Positions 45,002 through 52,515 of a stretch of 54,144 bases of DNA are shown in pieces. How positions within the stretch are numbered: the stretch's first letter is position 1; every line of letters begins with the position of its first letter. Source of the stretch: Betaproteobacteria bacterium (lineage in GTDB: Bacteria > Pseudomonadota > Gammaproteobacteria > Burkholderiales > SG8-41); the NCBI GenBank assembly GCA_016868035.1, contig VGID01000026.1, positions 1-54,144 on the forward strand, written 5' to 3'. A program made the position numbers and the translations under genes. A model generated the notes under the pieces. It saw nothing but the letters and a program-made list of their open reading frames with translations. It was not told the origin of the DNA and searched no databases.

Positions 45002-45208
45002 GGCGCCCTCCATCCTTCATCCGCGCGATGCAATCGGGGCGGGGAGCCCTGCCGGGTGCGTGCTGACCGCGTTTCAAGGGCTGGCTTACACGAGTCGAGG
45101 TGATTCCGGCTACGGCACCGCGATGGTCAGAGCGTCGCACGCAATTTCACGCAATGTTGCCGTGCGAAACATTCCGGTGTCAGCGACGCCCGGATCAAAC
45201 AGTTCGAT

Positions 45209-45403
45209 TCAACGCGAGTGCGCGCGAACGAGCTTGGTCTGTGCAGGGTGAAAAATATACCCTTCGTTCTGTGCGTCGGCCACGCACCCTTCATACTGTT
45301 TGTGGGCGGTCCGCGACTCGTCGATGACGACCCGATCCGTGGAAAGGCGCTGCCATCGCCACCTGCGGTCCTGATCCATGTAAAAACGCCAGATCGCGCT
45401 CAT
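45209..45403 (-). CDS. Small DUF1508/YegP-like protein
   Basis: This 64-residue protein contains a WRFYMDQDRRWRWQRL strand pair and the segment YEGCVADAQNEGYIF, which resemble the short beta-beta-alpha repeat of YegP (DUF1508) proteins but are only loosely matched. The start codon at 45403 follows a strong AGGAGGAGG ribosome-binding site, which supports expression. Function is unknown; YegP-like proteins have been linked to stress responses. It is the last native-looking gene before the tRNA fragment at 45517. Confidence 0.65.
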   Translation of the reverse strand: MSAIWRFYMDQDRRWRWQRLSTDRVVIDESRTAHKQYEGCVADAQNEGYIFHPAQTKLVRAHSR

Positions 45404-45882
45404 GGGGTCCTCCTCCTGCTCCTCGCTTCTACTATACTCGAAACGGGTGCGGGCGCACGTATGCGGGCGATGCGCCGTGGAAACAGGGGCGAGCCTGCGG
45501 CTGCCCCCGTCTGGTATGGCTCCCCGAGCTGGGCTCGAACCAGCGACCTGCGGATTAATGTTCCGTCGCGGTCTAGCGAACTGCGTATAAGTTCAAGGAG
45601 TTAACCTTGGTTCAAACTCTGCACGCCGCGTCCAAATTTGCATTAAATATTGGTATTAAGATGGTGCGACGTTACCTTTGATCTTGGCGCCGTCTACGCG
45701 CTCTCAGAAACACACGTTGACTCGAATTCAATGTACCGGGGGTTAAACTCAGTCAGCTTCGGAAGGCGTGGTCGATCTGAACGCGGTGCAACGGCGGCAA
45801 CAGCACCGGAACAGCTTGTGGCGCCACCACGCGCAGTATTTGCGGCAAGATGTGCGTATTAACCTATTCCCGCTAGCATCCT
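45404..45882. other. Island boundary region without genes
   Basis: 479 bp with a tRNA-Asn 3' fragment at 45517-45558 and no supported coding sequence. Open frames across the tRNA piece, such as one containing GLEPATCG, are translations of tRNA sequence. The 45590-45880 part is AT-richer than the DNA to its left. Confidence 0.5.
45517..45558 (-). pseudogene. tRNA-Asn 3' fragment, candidate att site
   Basis: On the minus strand this segment reads as the 3' part of tRNA-Asn: the 3' side of the anticodon arm (ATTAATCCG), variable loop, T-arm (GCTGG-TTCGAGC-CCAGC), acceptor 3' strand and encoded CCA at 45517-45519. Upstream (45559-45590) similarity decays: the anticodon loop would read ATT instead of GTT, and the D-arm and acceptor 5' strand are lost. 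Such 3' pieces are left at one end of islands integrated at tRNA 3' ends. Orientation predicts that the intact tRNA-Asn lies to the right, beyond the window. Confidence 0.75.
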
Positions 45883-46770
45883 ATGACACCGGAAATCCGT
45901 GGCATTGAGCACTGGGTAGACAACAAAGGGGTCAAGCTCTATGTCTGGGAGAAATACGCCGGTAGTCCGGCGGCAAAACGGGCCGTCGTGCTTGCGCATG
46001 GTTCCGGGACCGGCGGAAGAGAAAGTTTCGACCTTCAGGTACCGGGGAAGCAGCCCACGTACAGCCTCATGGATTATCTCGCGCATGAGGGTTTTGATGT
46101 GTTTGCCCCGGACGTGCGTGGTTTTGGACGATCCAGCCATCCAGAGACTCACACCGAAATTTTCCAGCACTTTTTGGACCTGAACGCGGTGATTGACTAC
46201 GTCCGGCAACTCCGCAGCGTGGAACAGGTTGGTCTCCTTGCCTGGTCCTACGCCAATCAATACGCTGGAATTTTAGTGATGAAACGTCCGGAGACGGTAC
46301 ACCGATACGTGGCCTATGCCATGCATCACCTATACAGTCCGGATATGGCAAGGCGACGGCCAAAGCTCGATTGGTACCAAAATAACGTTTATGTCGAGAG
46401 AAAAGAGGCGGAATGGAAACCGCGATTCTTCTCGATGACACCGGCCGAAGTCAATGATCCGGACGTCGTGGATGCCTACAGCAAGGCAGCCGCTCAGGTG
46501 GAAAAACGTACTCCAACCGGGCCCGACCGGGACCGTATCACTTCGATGCAACCGTGGATCAGTCCCAAGCTGATGCGAGTGCCCACGATGGTCATCCACG
46601 GGCAATACGATGATCAGGCGGATCTTGACGGCGGGATTCCTTTCTTCGAACGGCTTGCCCATCCCTACAAGAAATACGTCGTGGTTCCGAATGCCGGGCA
46701 CATGTGTCACCTGCAACAAAGCTACGCAGTGTTTCAGCGGGAAGTAGCGAGTTGGTTCAGAGGACCTTGA
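45883..46770 (+). CDS. Alpha/beta hydrolase
   Basis: The 295-residue protein has an alpha/beta hydrolase core: LAHGSGTGGRESFD (oxyanion region), FAPDVRGFGRSS, the nucleophile elbow LLAWSYANQYA (Ser in A-W-S-Y-A rather than G-x-S-x-G), the Asp-bearing VIHGQYDDQADL and the His in PNAGHMCHL. The alanine-rich elbow is unusual. The substrate is unknown. It begins the island, and its base composition looks less GC-rich than genes left of 45.5 kb. It is 480 bp upstream of the GntR gene, with a decayed IS3 transposase between. Confidence 0.85.
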   Translation: MTPEIRGIEHWVDNKGVKLYVWEKYAGSPAAKRAVVLAHGSGTGGRESFDLQVPGKQPTYSLMDYLAHEGFDVFAPDVRGFGRSSHPETHTEIFQHFLDLNAVIDYVRQLRSVEQVGLLAWSYANQYAGILVMKRPETVHRYVAYAMHHLYSPDMARRRPKLDWYQNNVYVERKEAEWKPRFFSMTPAEVNDPDVVDAYSKAAAQVEKRTPTGPDRDRITSMQPWISPKLMRVPTMVIHGQYDDQADLDGGIPFFERLAHPYKKYVVVPNAGHMCHLQQSYAVFQREVASWFRGP

Positions 46771-46903
46771 CCGGCAGAAATTTTCTCCCGCACCATGTCC
46801 CGCTTAGCGGGGTTACTCCGAGTACAGTCTTCCCCCGTTTCCACGGAGACCCTGATAAGCTTGCGAACCGTTTTCGAACTCCGCCGTATCTGATCTGAGC
46901 TGG

Positions 46904-47038
46904 CGTCGAGAAGACACTCTCGATCGCCGCATTATTCCCGCGATATCCACGCCGACGCATGCTGTACGCGATGGCTTGGTCCGCGGGGCGGCCATCGAGG
47001 TCTTCGCGCGTATGTTGGACGTCGTGGCCCGAACGCTG
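46904..47038 (-). pseudogene. Degenerate IS3-family transposase (OrfB) fragment
   Basis: On the minus strand the frame reads RSGHDVQHTRED followed by QAIAYSMRRRGYRGNNAAIESVFST. This parallels the IS3 OrfB catalytic-core pattern HSDRG-x-QYTS-x-D followed by SMSR-RGN-x-x-DN-A-x-ESFF. The catalytic Asp-containing DRG and DN motifs are altered and the frame is short, so it is a relic. It is evidence of past mobile-element activity at the left part of the island. Confidence 0.65.
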
Positions 47039-47201
47039 CAGCAGCTCCTTCGGCCTGCCGCGGCGCCACACCGCCATTACTGAACCGCGCTTTCCGAAGT
47101 CCATACGCAGGTGAAGTCGCCCGCCCACCTTTGATTGAGGTAGAGTGGGCCGCTATTCAGAAACAGTGCAATAAGAACAGTATGTTATGAAATGTCCATC
47201 G

Positions 47202-47243
47202 TTAACGTTAATCGTTGACAATATCTTAGTTCACTGCTTTAAT
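47202..47243 (+). promoter_or_regulatory. Promoter and palindromic operator of the GntR gene
   Basis: TTGACA (47215-47220) and TTTAAT (47238-47243) are separated by exactly 17 bp, a good sigma-70 promoter. A 10-bp palindrome TTAACGTTAA (47202-47211) ends 3 bp before the -35 and could be an autoregulatory site. Transcription would start at about 47250, which coincides with the ATG, so the message may be leaderless. Confidence 0.55.
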
Positions 47244-47249
47244 CCAACT

Positions 47250-47942
47250 ATGAGCCTCGGCGACACACGCGAGAATCCGCTAAAACTCGTCCGAGTGAAC
47301 TCACTCAGCGTGCTTGTCCAGGAAGAGATCGAGCGCATGATTCTTTCGGGCGAGATTGCAACCGGCGAGTGGCTCAACGAGTCGTCGCTGGCGCAGCGCT
47401 TTGGCCTTTCGCGCGGGCCGGTACGAGAGGCATTTCGCGCGCTCGGAGAATCCGGGCTCGTCCGCATCGTGAAAAACCAGGGCGTGTTCGTGCGGGAAGT
47501 TTCCGTCGTCGAGGCAGACCAGATTTACGATTTACGGGAGGCGCTCGACGAGCTGGTCGGAAGGAAGGTCGCGGCGACCGCGACGCGAGACCAGATCAAA
47601 ATCCTCCATGAACTACTCGATGAGATGGATACCGCGACGGGAGCGAACGACGTGACCCGGTATCACACACTGAATCTACGATTTCACGATTTGCTAGTGG
47701 AGTCCACCGCGAACGCCAAGCTGATCATCACGTATCGCCGACTGATCAAAGAACTGCATCTGTTCCGTTTGCGCGGACTTGCCCAGTTTGGCGGGCTGCG
47801 CAACTCCAACGAAGAGCACAGAATGATCGTGAAAGCGATCGAATTGAAAGATGCCGAGACTGCTGGTCGCGCTCTCAAAGCGCATGTGGTCAAGAGTCGG
47901 GACCGGATGCACAAAGCGTACGGCGTAAACGCCGCCGATTAG
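47250..47942 (+). CDS. GntR-family (FCD) transcriptional regulator
   Basis: The 230-residue regulator has an N-terminal winged-helix domain with LVQEEIERMILSGEIATGEWLNESSLAQRFGLSRGPVREAFRALGESGLV, typical of GntR, and a helical C-terminal FCD ligand domain with metal-binding-type residues (DLREALDELVG, Asp and His near RYHTLNLRFHDLLVE, EEHRMIVKAI). The FCD group includes regulators of phosphonate and carboxylate catabolism. It is upstream of the phosphonoacetate hydrolase-like gene on the same strand, so control of that cluster is likely. The ATG at 47250 is chosen; the one at 47187 lies upstream of the promoter. Confidence 0.9.
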   Translation: MSLGDTRENPLKLVRVNSLSVLVQEEIERMILSGEIATGEWLNESSLAQRFGLSRGPVREAFRALGESGLVRIVKNQGVFVREVSVVEADQIYDLREALDELVGRKVAATATRDQIKILHELLDEMDTATGANDVTRYHTLNLRFHDLLVESTANAKLIITYRRLIKELHLFRLRGLAQFGGLRNSNEEHRMIVKAIELKDAETAGRALKAHVVKSRDRMHKAYGVNAAD

Positions 47943-48087
47943 TCAACGGGCGTGCTATTCCATTCATTGTATCCGCCGCTGTTGCGGGCAGCGTAGGCAG
48001 AGCTGGGCACAAGGACAGATCCTGAGTAGCACCACGAAACCCGCAGCGATCGTTTGATTTTAGTCACCGAAAGAGGGAAACGAGAGC

Positions 48088-49239
48088 ATGGCAAGCAATA
48101 AGAAGCAGAAGCGCAAGATCCTGATCGTCATGATGGATGGCTTTGACCCTGCCTACCTTCAGGCAAGCGACATGCCGCATACCAAGCAAATGATCGCCAA
48201 CGGATTCTACAAGACAGTGAAGGGCGTTATGCCCAGCGTGACCAACGTCAACAATACCGGAATCTGCTGCGGCGGACCTCCTTCTGTCCATGGGATCACG
48301 GCCAATTCGTATTTCGACCTCCAGACGAAGAAAGAGGAGTACATGGACAAGGCCGCGATGGTCCTAGCGCCTACGATATTCGAGCGGGGCGCGAAGCTTG
48401 GTATGAAGTCAGCGCTCATGACCGCGAAGAAAAAGACTCAATCACTGCTCCGCACTGGCGCCGAGATCCGCTTGGCCGCGGAAGCGCCCAAAGACGCGGA
48501 AGGCGGCGGCATCGACTGGGTCGCAAGACTTGGTCCGCCACCCGACATCTACTCGCCGGAGATCAATCACTGGCTGTTTCGCGCGACCCAGATCGTGTTG
48601 AACGAGACAAATACGGACCTTGCGTATTTTCATACGACGGACTTTCCCATGCACATGGAGCCGCCATGGGGGGAGAAGTCCCTTTTCCATCTCAGCGAAT
48701 GGGACAAGCTGCTCGGCGAGACGCTCGACGCGCACCCCGACCTTGAGGTCTACATGTCGGCCGATCACGGCATGAACTTCAAGTCTCGCTGCTACGATCT
48801 CAATAAGGTGGTTCCGAACAAGGGGGGCGAGATATTTTTCGCGATGTCAGCCGAGCGCGACCCGTACGTCAAACATCATAGGACGTTCGGCGGCACGGCC
48901 TTTGTATGGCTTAATACCCCCGGTGACTTCGAGCGCGTAGCCGACATCTGCCGGCGGCTGGACGGAGTCGAGGCGGTCTATGACAGGTATACGGCTGCCG
49001 CGAGATTTCTGCTGCATGCCGATCGCATCGGCGACATGTTAGTCACCGGCGACATCAATACCGTATTCGGACCTCTCGAAGGAAAAGATGGCGTGGAGGA
49101 GATGCCCAAGGAATTTCGGACGCACGGTGGAAGCGATGAGGCGATCGCGCCACTCATCATCTACAACCGAGAAGTCGACCCGCGGCTATGGCGTGAACTC
49201 GCATATAACTTCGACCTAACCAAGCCCATCGGCTTCTAG
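48088..49239 (+). CDS. phnA: Phosphonoacetate hydrolase-like metallohydrolase
   Basis: A 383-residue alkaline phosphatase-superfamily enzyme. Candidate ligands are D17 (MMDGFD), T52 (PSVTNVNN, the presumed nucleophile), D185 and H189 (TTDFPMH), D226-H227 (SADHGMN) and H346 (THGGSDEA). Their order and spacing parallel the di-zinc site of phosphonoacetate hydrolase PhnA. The PSVTNVNN-x-GI and VHGIT segments are also PhnA-like. It would cleave a C-P bond, but a related phosphodiester or phosphonate substrate is possible. A purine-rich GAGGGAAACGAGAGC lies before the ATG. The CobW-fusion gene follows by 19 bp, and a TctCBA transporter lies downstream. Confidence 0.8.
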   Translation: MASNKKQKRKILIVMMDGFDPAYLQASDMPHTKQMIANGFYKTVKGVMPSVTNVNNTGICCGGPPSVHGITANSYFDLQTKKEEYMDKAAMVLAPTIFERGAKLGMKSALMTAKKKTQSLLRTGAEIRLAAEAPKDAEGGGIDWVARLGPPPDIYSPEINHWLFRATQIVLNETNTDLAYFHTTDFPMHMEPPWGEKSLFHLSEWDKLLGETLDAHPDLEVYMSADHGMNFKSRCYDLNKVVPNKGGEIFFAMSAERDPYVKHHRTFGGTAFVWLNTPGDFERVADICRRLDGVEAVYDRYTAAARFLLHADRIGDMLVTGDINTVFGPLEGKDGVEEMPKEFRTHGGSDEAIAPLIIYNREVDPRLWRELAYNFDLTKPIGF

Positions 49240-49258
49240 GTTTCACGCTCCGAGGATT

Positions 49259-50947
49259 ATGAGCGCCGCGGTGTTTCATTCGGGCCAGGCGATCTCGGTT
49301 TCCGTGATCACCGGGTTTCTCGGCAGCGGCAAGACGACGTTGCTGAATTTCCTTCTGGCCCATCCCGATATGGAAGAGACCGCCGTTCTCATCAACGAGT
49401 TCGGGGAAGTCGGGCTCGATCATCTGATGGTCAGGGAACTCGACCCGGGCGTCGTGTTGCTCAAGTCCGGGTGTATCTGCTGCACAGTGCGCGGCGAGTT
49501 GGTCGATGGCCTGAAGGAACTCTATATGAGGCGACTGGCCCGGGACATCCCGCCGTTTACCCGTGTGGTCATCGAAACCACGGGCCTTGCCGATCCGTTG
49601 CCGATCATCACCTGCATCATGCGGGATCCCCTCTTCAGGCACGTATATCGGCTGGACACAATCGTCACTACGGTGGATGCGGCGTATGGCTACCGTCAAC
49701 TGACTGATCACGACGAAGCGTTACGTCAGGCTGCGATCGCGGATTGCATCCTGCTCACTAAAACCGATCTCACGGATGATGCCGCGATCGGGAACCTGCG
49801 CAAGCGACTGCAGGAGCTTAATCCTGGCGCAAGACTGATTCCTGCGCACTTCGGGCAGGTGCCTCCTACCGAGCTCTTTGGCACTCGATATTTCGATCCG
49901 ACCAGTAAGTCTCGCGACATCCAACGATGGCTTAACGAAGAGGCTTACACCGGCTCTTCGCATCAACAAGAAGCCTACCCTGATGACGATCACGCGCATC
50001 ATCAGCACGACCGCGTCGATGTCAACCGGCACGACAGCCGCATCAGTTCCTTCTGTATCACAGTCGACGAGCCCATTGCCTGGAGCCTGTTCAAGGAGTG
50101 GTATGAAGAGCTCGCGGAGAAGAACGGGGATTTTCTGCTGCGCGTCAAGGGTATCGTCAACATTCTCGGTGAGCCTGCGCCATTCCTCATACACTGCGTC
50201 CAGTCTACCCAGCACGAGCCTACTCCGCTGCCCGTATGGCCGGACGAGGATCGGCGATCGCGCATCGTGTTCATTACCCGCGACCTGCCGCGAGGGACGA
50301 TCGAGAAGAATCTTCGTGATCACCTCTCGCGTGTCCCGGAAGCCGGCAGCGCTAGGGCGCATACGCCACGACCGTTCGCCCGGCAAGTCCACCGGCCGGC
50401 TTCGGGACGCTGGCTCAACGAGGCGGAGCTCAGCAGGCTCTTCGCGGCGCTCGCGGATCAAGAAGACCAGAGCGCTGCCGATGCGCTGCGGTTGATGCTG
50501 GTCACGGGCGTCAGCTGCAACGATGCACGCGAGGCGCGTTGGGAGGAGTTTGACTTGAAGCGCAAGGTCTGGCTCAAGCATGCACTGTCGGCGCCTCGAA
50601 GCACGGCGAAGCCGCGCCCGCGCCGCATACCGCTTGGCGATGCCGCGTTGATGCTGCTCACTGTCTTGCGCGAGCACAGCCCGGGGAAGGGCTATCTGTT
50701 TTCCGGCACTACGCAAGAGGTCCCCGCTACGCGACTCGATTCCGTCTGGACCGCTGCGGCTCGTCTCTCCGGTATCGAGGATTTCCCGCTCGATGAACTA
50801 CGTCCGGCGCTCGCGACAGGACTGTTTGCGGGGCTTTCGCCAGAATTGACTCGATCGCTGATGGGACTCCGGAATCGAGGCGCGCGCGAGATTGTTTCGG
50901 GCAAGCCTCATGTGCCCACACATATGGCAAGTTCAGTTAAAGAGTGA
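49259..50947 (+). CDS. CobW GTPase fused to a degenerate tyrosine-recombinase domain
   Basis: The 562-residue protein has a COG0523 GTPase domain (1-360): GFLGSGKTT (19-27), GCICC (71-75), IETTGLADP, TKTD (167-170), and a His/Asp-rich metal linker (DDDHAHHQHD, 242-251). After residue 384 follows a phage integrase-like domain (RWLNEAELSRLF, ALRLMLVTGVSC, ARWEEFDL, RRIPLGDAAL, LDELRPALATGL). Its catalytic set is broken: the first Arg is Ser419, HxxR is Asp512-x-x-Arg515, the LGH histidine is Leu, and no tyrosine follows. The domain is probably structural or DNA-binding. The gene is 19 bp after the hydrolase, suggesting a metal-delivery role for that enzyme. Confidence 0.85.
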   Translation: MSAAVFHSGQAISVSVITGFLGSGKTTLLNFLLAHPDMEETAVLINEFGEVGLDHLMVRELDPGVVLLKSGCICCTVRGELVDGLKELYMRRLARDIPPFTRVVIETTGLADPLPIITCIMRDPLFRHVYRLDTIVTTVDAAYGYRQLTDHDEALRQAAIADCILLTKTDLTDDAAIGNLRKRLQELNPGARLIPAHFGQVPPTELFGTRYFDPTSKSRDIQRWLNEEAYTGSSHQQEAYPDDDHAHHQHDRVDVNRHDSRISSFCITVDEPIAWSLFKEWYEELAEKNGDFLLRVKGIVNILGEPAPFLIHCVQSTQHEPTPLPVWPDEDRRSRIVFITRDLPRGTIEKNLRDHLSRVPEAGSARAHTPRPFARQVHRPASGRWLNEAELSRLFAALADQEDQSAADALRLMLVTGVSCNDAREARWEEFDLKRKVWLKHALSAPRSTAKPRPRRIPLGDAALMLLTVLREHSPGKGYLFSGTTQEVPATRLDSVWTAAARLSGIEDFPLDELRPALATGLFAGLSPELTRSLMGLRNRGAREIVSGKPHVPTHMASSVKE

Positions 50948-51009
50948 TTGATCGCGGCTGAAGGGCGATGGGGCCATCGCTCAGGAGCCTAACCAGGAGG
51001 AGACTCACC

Positions 51010-52017
51010 ATGTCCTTCGCTATCAAAAACAGCAGGTCAAGAGCACGGGCAGCATTGTTTGGGCTTGTTCTATTCATTACGTTTGGAGTCGCGCATGCGG
51101 CAGCATGGGAGCCGAAGAATCCGATAGAGTTCGTCGTTCCGGCGGGTACCGGAGGAGGTTCGGATATCCTCGCCCGCTTCATCGCGTCATTGGTGGAAAA
51201 GTACAAGCTTTCTCCACGACCGCTGGTCGTCGTCAACAAGCCGGGCGGAGGAGGCGCCGAGGCTTTAATGTATGTGAAAGGGAAGAAGGGCGACTCCCAC
51301 ACGATCCTGATCACGCCGAATCTCGTGTTCGTCACCCCGATCCACACCGGGATCCCGTTCAGCTGGAGAGATCTTTCCCCGGTCTCGCTGCTTGCCGAGG
51401 ACCTCTTTATCCTCTGGGTGAACGCTGAGAGTCCTTACAAGACCGCAAAAGAGTATATCGCTGCGGTAACGGCCAAGCCGCTCGGCCTGAAAATGGGCGG
51501 AACCGCTCAAGAGGACCTGGTCGTCACGCACCTGCTGGAGCAGTCGCTGGGAGGGGGACTTCAGTTCAACTACATTCCCTTCAGGGGAGGCGGCGAAGTC
51601 TGCGTCAACCTCGTGGGCGGGCACGTCGACTCGACCGTTAATAATCCCAGCGAGTGTGCATCGCACTGGAGAGCCGGAAAGGTCAGGCCCTTGGCCGTTC
51701 TCGATAAAGAGCGGGCCACATGGGCGGCCGGGAACTGGGGCGAGATCCCGACGGCCAGGGAAGCGCTCGGCGTGGATATCCAGTATTTCATGTACAGGGC
51801 GATTTTCGCGGCCCCCGGGATGCCTAAGGAAGCAGTGGAATTCTACGCGTCGCTCATGCGAAAAATGCATGCGACGCCGGAATTTCAGAAATTACTCAAT
51901 GACAATGCGCTGAAAGGGACCTTCCTTACGGGGCCCGAGTTGGTCAAGGTGCTCGAGACTGCTGACCGGCTGCACTGGGATCTGATGACCAAGGCCGGTA
52001 TGGCCAAGAAGAAGTAG
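51010..52017 (+). CDS. tctC: TctC-type receptor of tripartite tricarboxylate transporter
   Basis: A 335-residue periplasmic receptor; the signal peptide follows MSFAIKNSRSRAR and ends near VAHAAA. It is more divergent than the others: the ligand loop is PAGTGGGSDILAR, followed by VVNKPGGGG and a long LNYIP-like segment (FNYIPFRGGG). This form is common in receptors with cognate TctAB. The ATG at 51010 follows CAGGAGGAG. The tctB and tctA genes follow directly, making this the only complete transporter in the window. The substrate may be phosphonoacetate or its product, given the neighbouring hydrolase; this is inference. Confidence 0.92.
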   Translation: MSFAIKNSRSRARAALFGLVLFITFGVAHAAAWEPKNPIEFVVPAGTGGGSDILARFIASLVEKYKLSPRPLVVVNKPGGGGAEALMYVKGKKGDSHTILITPNLVFVTPIHTGIPFSWRDLSPVSLLAEDLFILWVNAESPYKTAKEYIAAVTAKPLGLKMGGTAQEDLVVTHLLEQSLGGGLQFNYIPFRGGGEVCVNLVGGHVDSTVNNPSECASHWRAGKVRPLAVLDKERATWAAGNWGEIPTAREALGVDIQYFMYRAIFAAPGMPKEAVEFYASLMRKMHATPEFQKLLNDNALKGTFLTGPELVKVLETADRLHWDLMTKAGMAKKK

Positions 52018-52040
52018 TGCCATAGGTCAAGGCCGTAACC

Positions 52041-52505
52041 ATGCGAGCGGCAGAAATCATTACCGCGGTGGTGATCCTCGTGGTCGGCATCGCGATGGCC
52101 GTCGACTCGTGGACGCTCGGGTCAGGATGGGGACGGGCCGGCCCTGAGGCTGGTTTCTTCCCATTCTGGCTCGGCGTTTTGCTTTCGATATCCGCTAGCG
52201 CACTCATCGTCCAGGCTGCCCTCACGCGGTCGGTTAAGGGCCCTTTCCTTTCACGTGAGCAATTGGTGCGTGTCGCAAAGGTCGGCTGTCCTGCGGTCGG
52301 TGCGTTAATCCTGATCCACTGGGTGGGGCTGTACATCTCCACAGCCCTCTACCTGGCCGTCTACATGAAGTGGGTCGGCCGCCATTCCTGGAGGCTGGTA
52401 TTGGCGGTGAGTGCCGGGACACCCCTTCTGACGTTTGTCGTCTTCGAGATCTGGTTCACTACGCAGATGCCCAAGGGTCCGCTCGAGGTCTGGCTCGGGT
52501 ACTAA
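52041..52505 (+). CDS. tctB: TctB-family small membrane subunit
   Basis: The 154-residue protein has four predicted membrane helices (about 5-22, 37-57, 80-100, 120-140) and the conserved early segment AVDSWTLGSGWGRAGPEAGFFPFW. TctB pairs with TctA in the inner membrane to form the secondary transporter. It starts 23 bp after tctC and ends 10 bp before tctA. Confidence 0.9.
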   Translation: MRAAEIITAVVILVVGIAMAVDSWTLGSGWGRAGPEAGFFPFWLGVLLSISASALIVQAALTRSVKGPFLSREQLVRVAKVGCPAVGALILIHWVGLYISTALYLAVYMKWVGRHSWRLVLAVSAGTPLLTFVVFEIWFTTQMPKGPLEVWLGY

Positions 52506-52515
52506 GAGAAAACTC

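Larger units (their letters stand above)
46771..47249. other. Gap with IS3 remnant and GntR promoter
   Basis: 479 bp between the hydrolase and the regulator. It contains a degenerate IS3-type transposase fragment at about 46904-47038 (minus strand) and, near 47202-47243, the regulator's palindrome and promoter. No intact gene is seen. Confidence 0.55.

Noticed and set aside
45402-45590. 62-codon frame containing GLEPATCG
   Set aside because: This is translation of the tRNA-Asn fragment and flanks, a common false gene.
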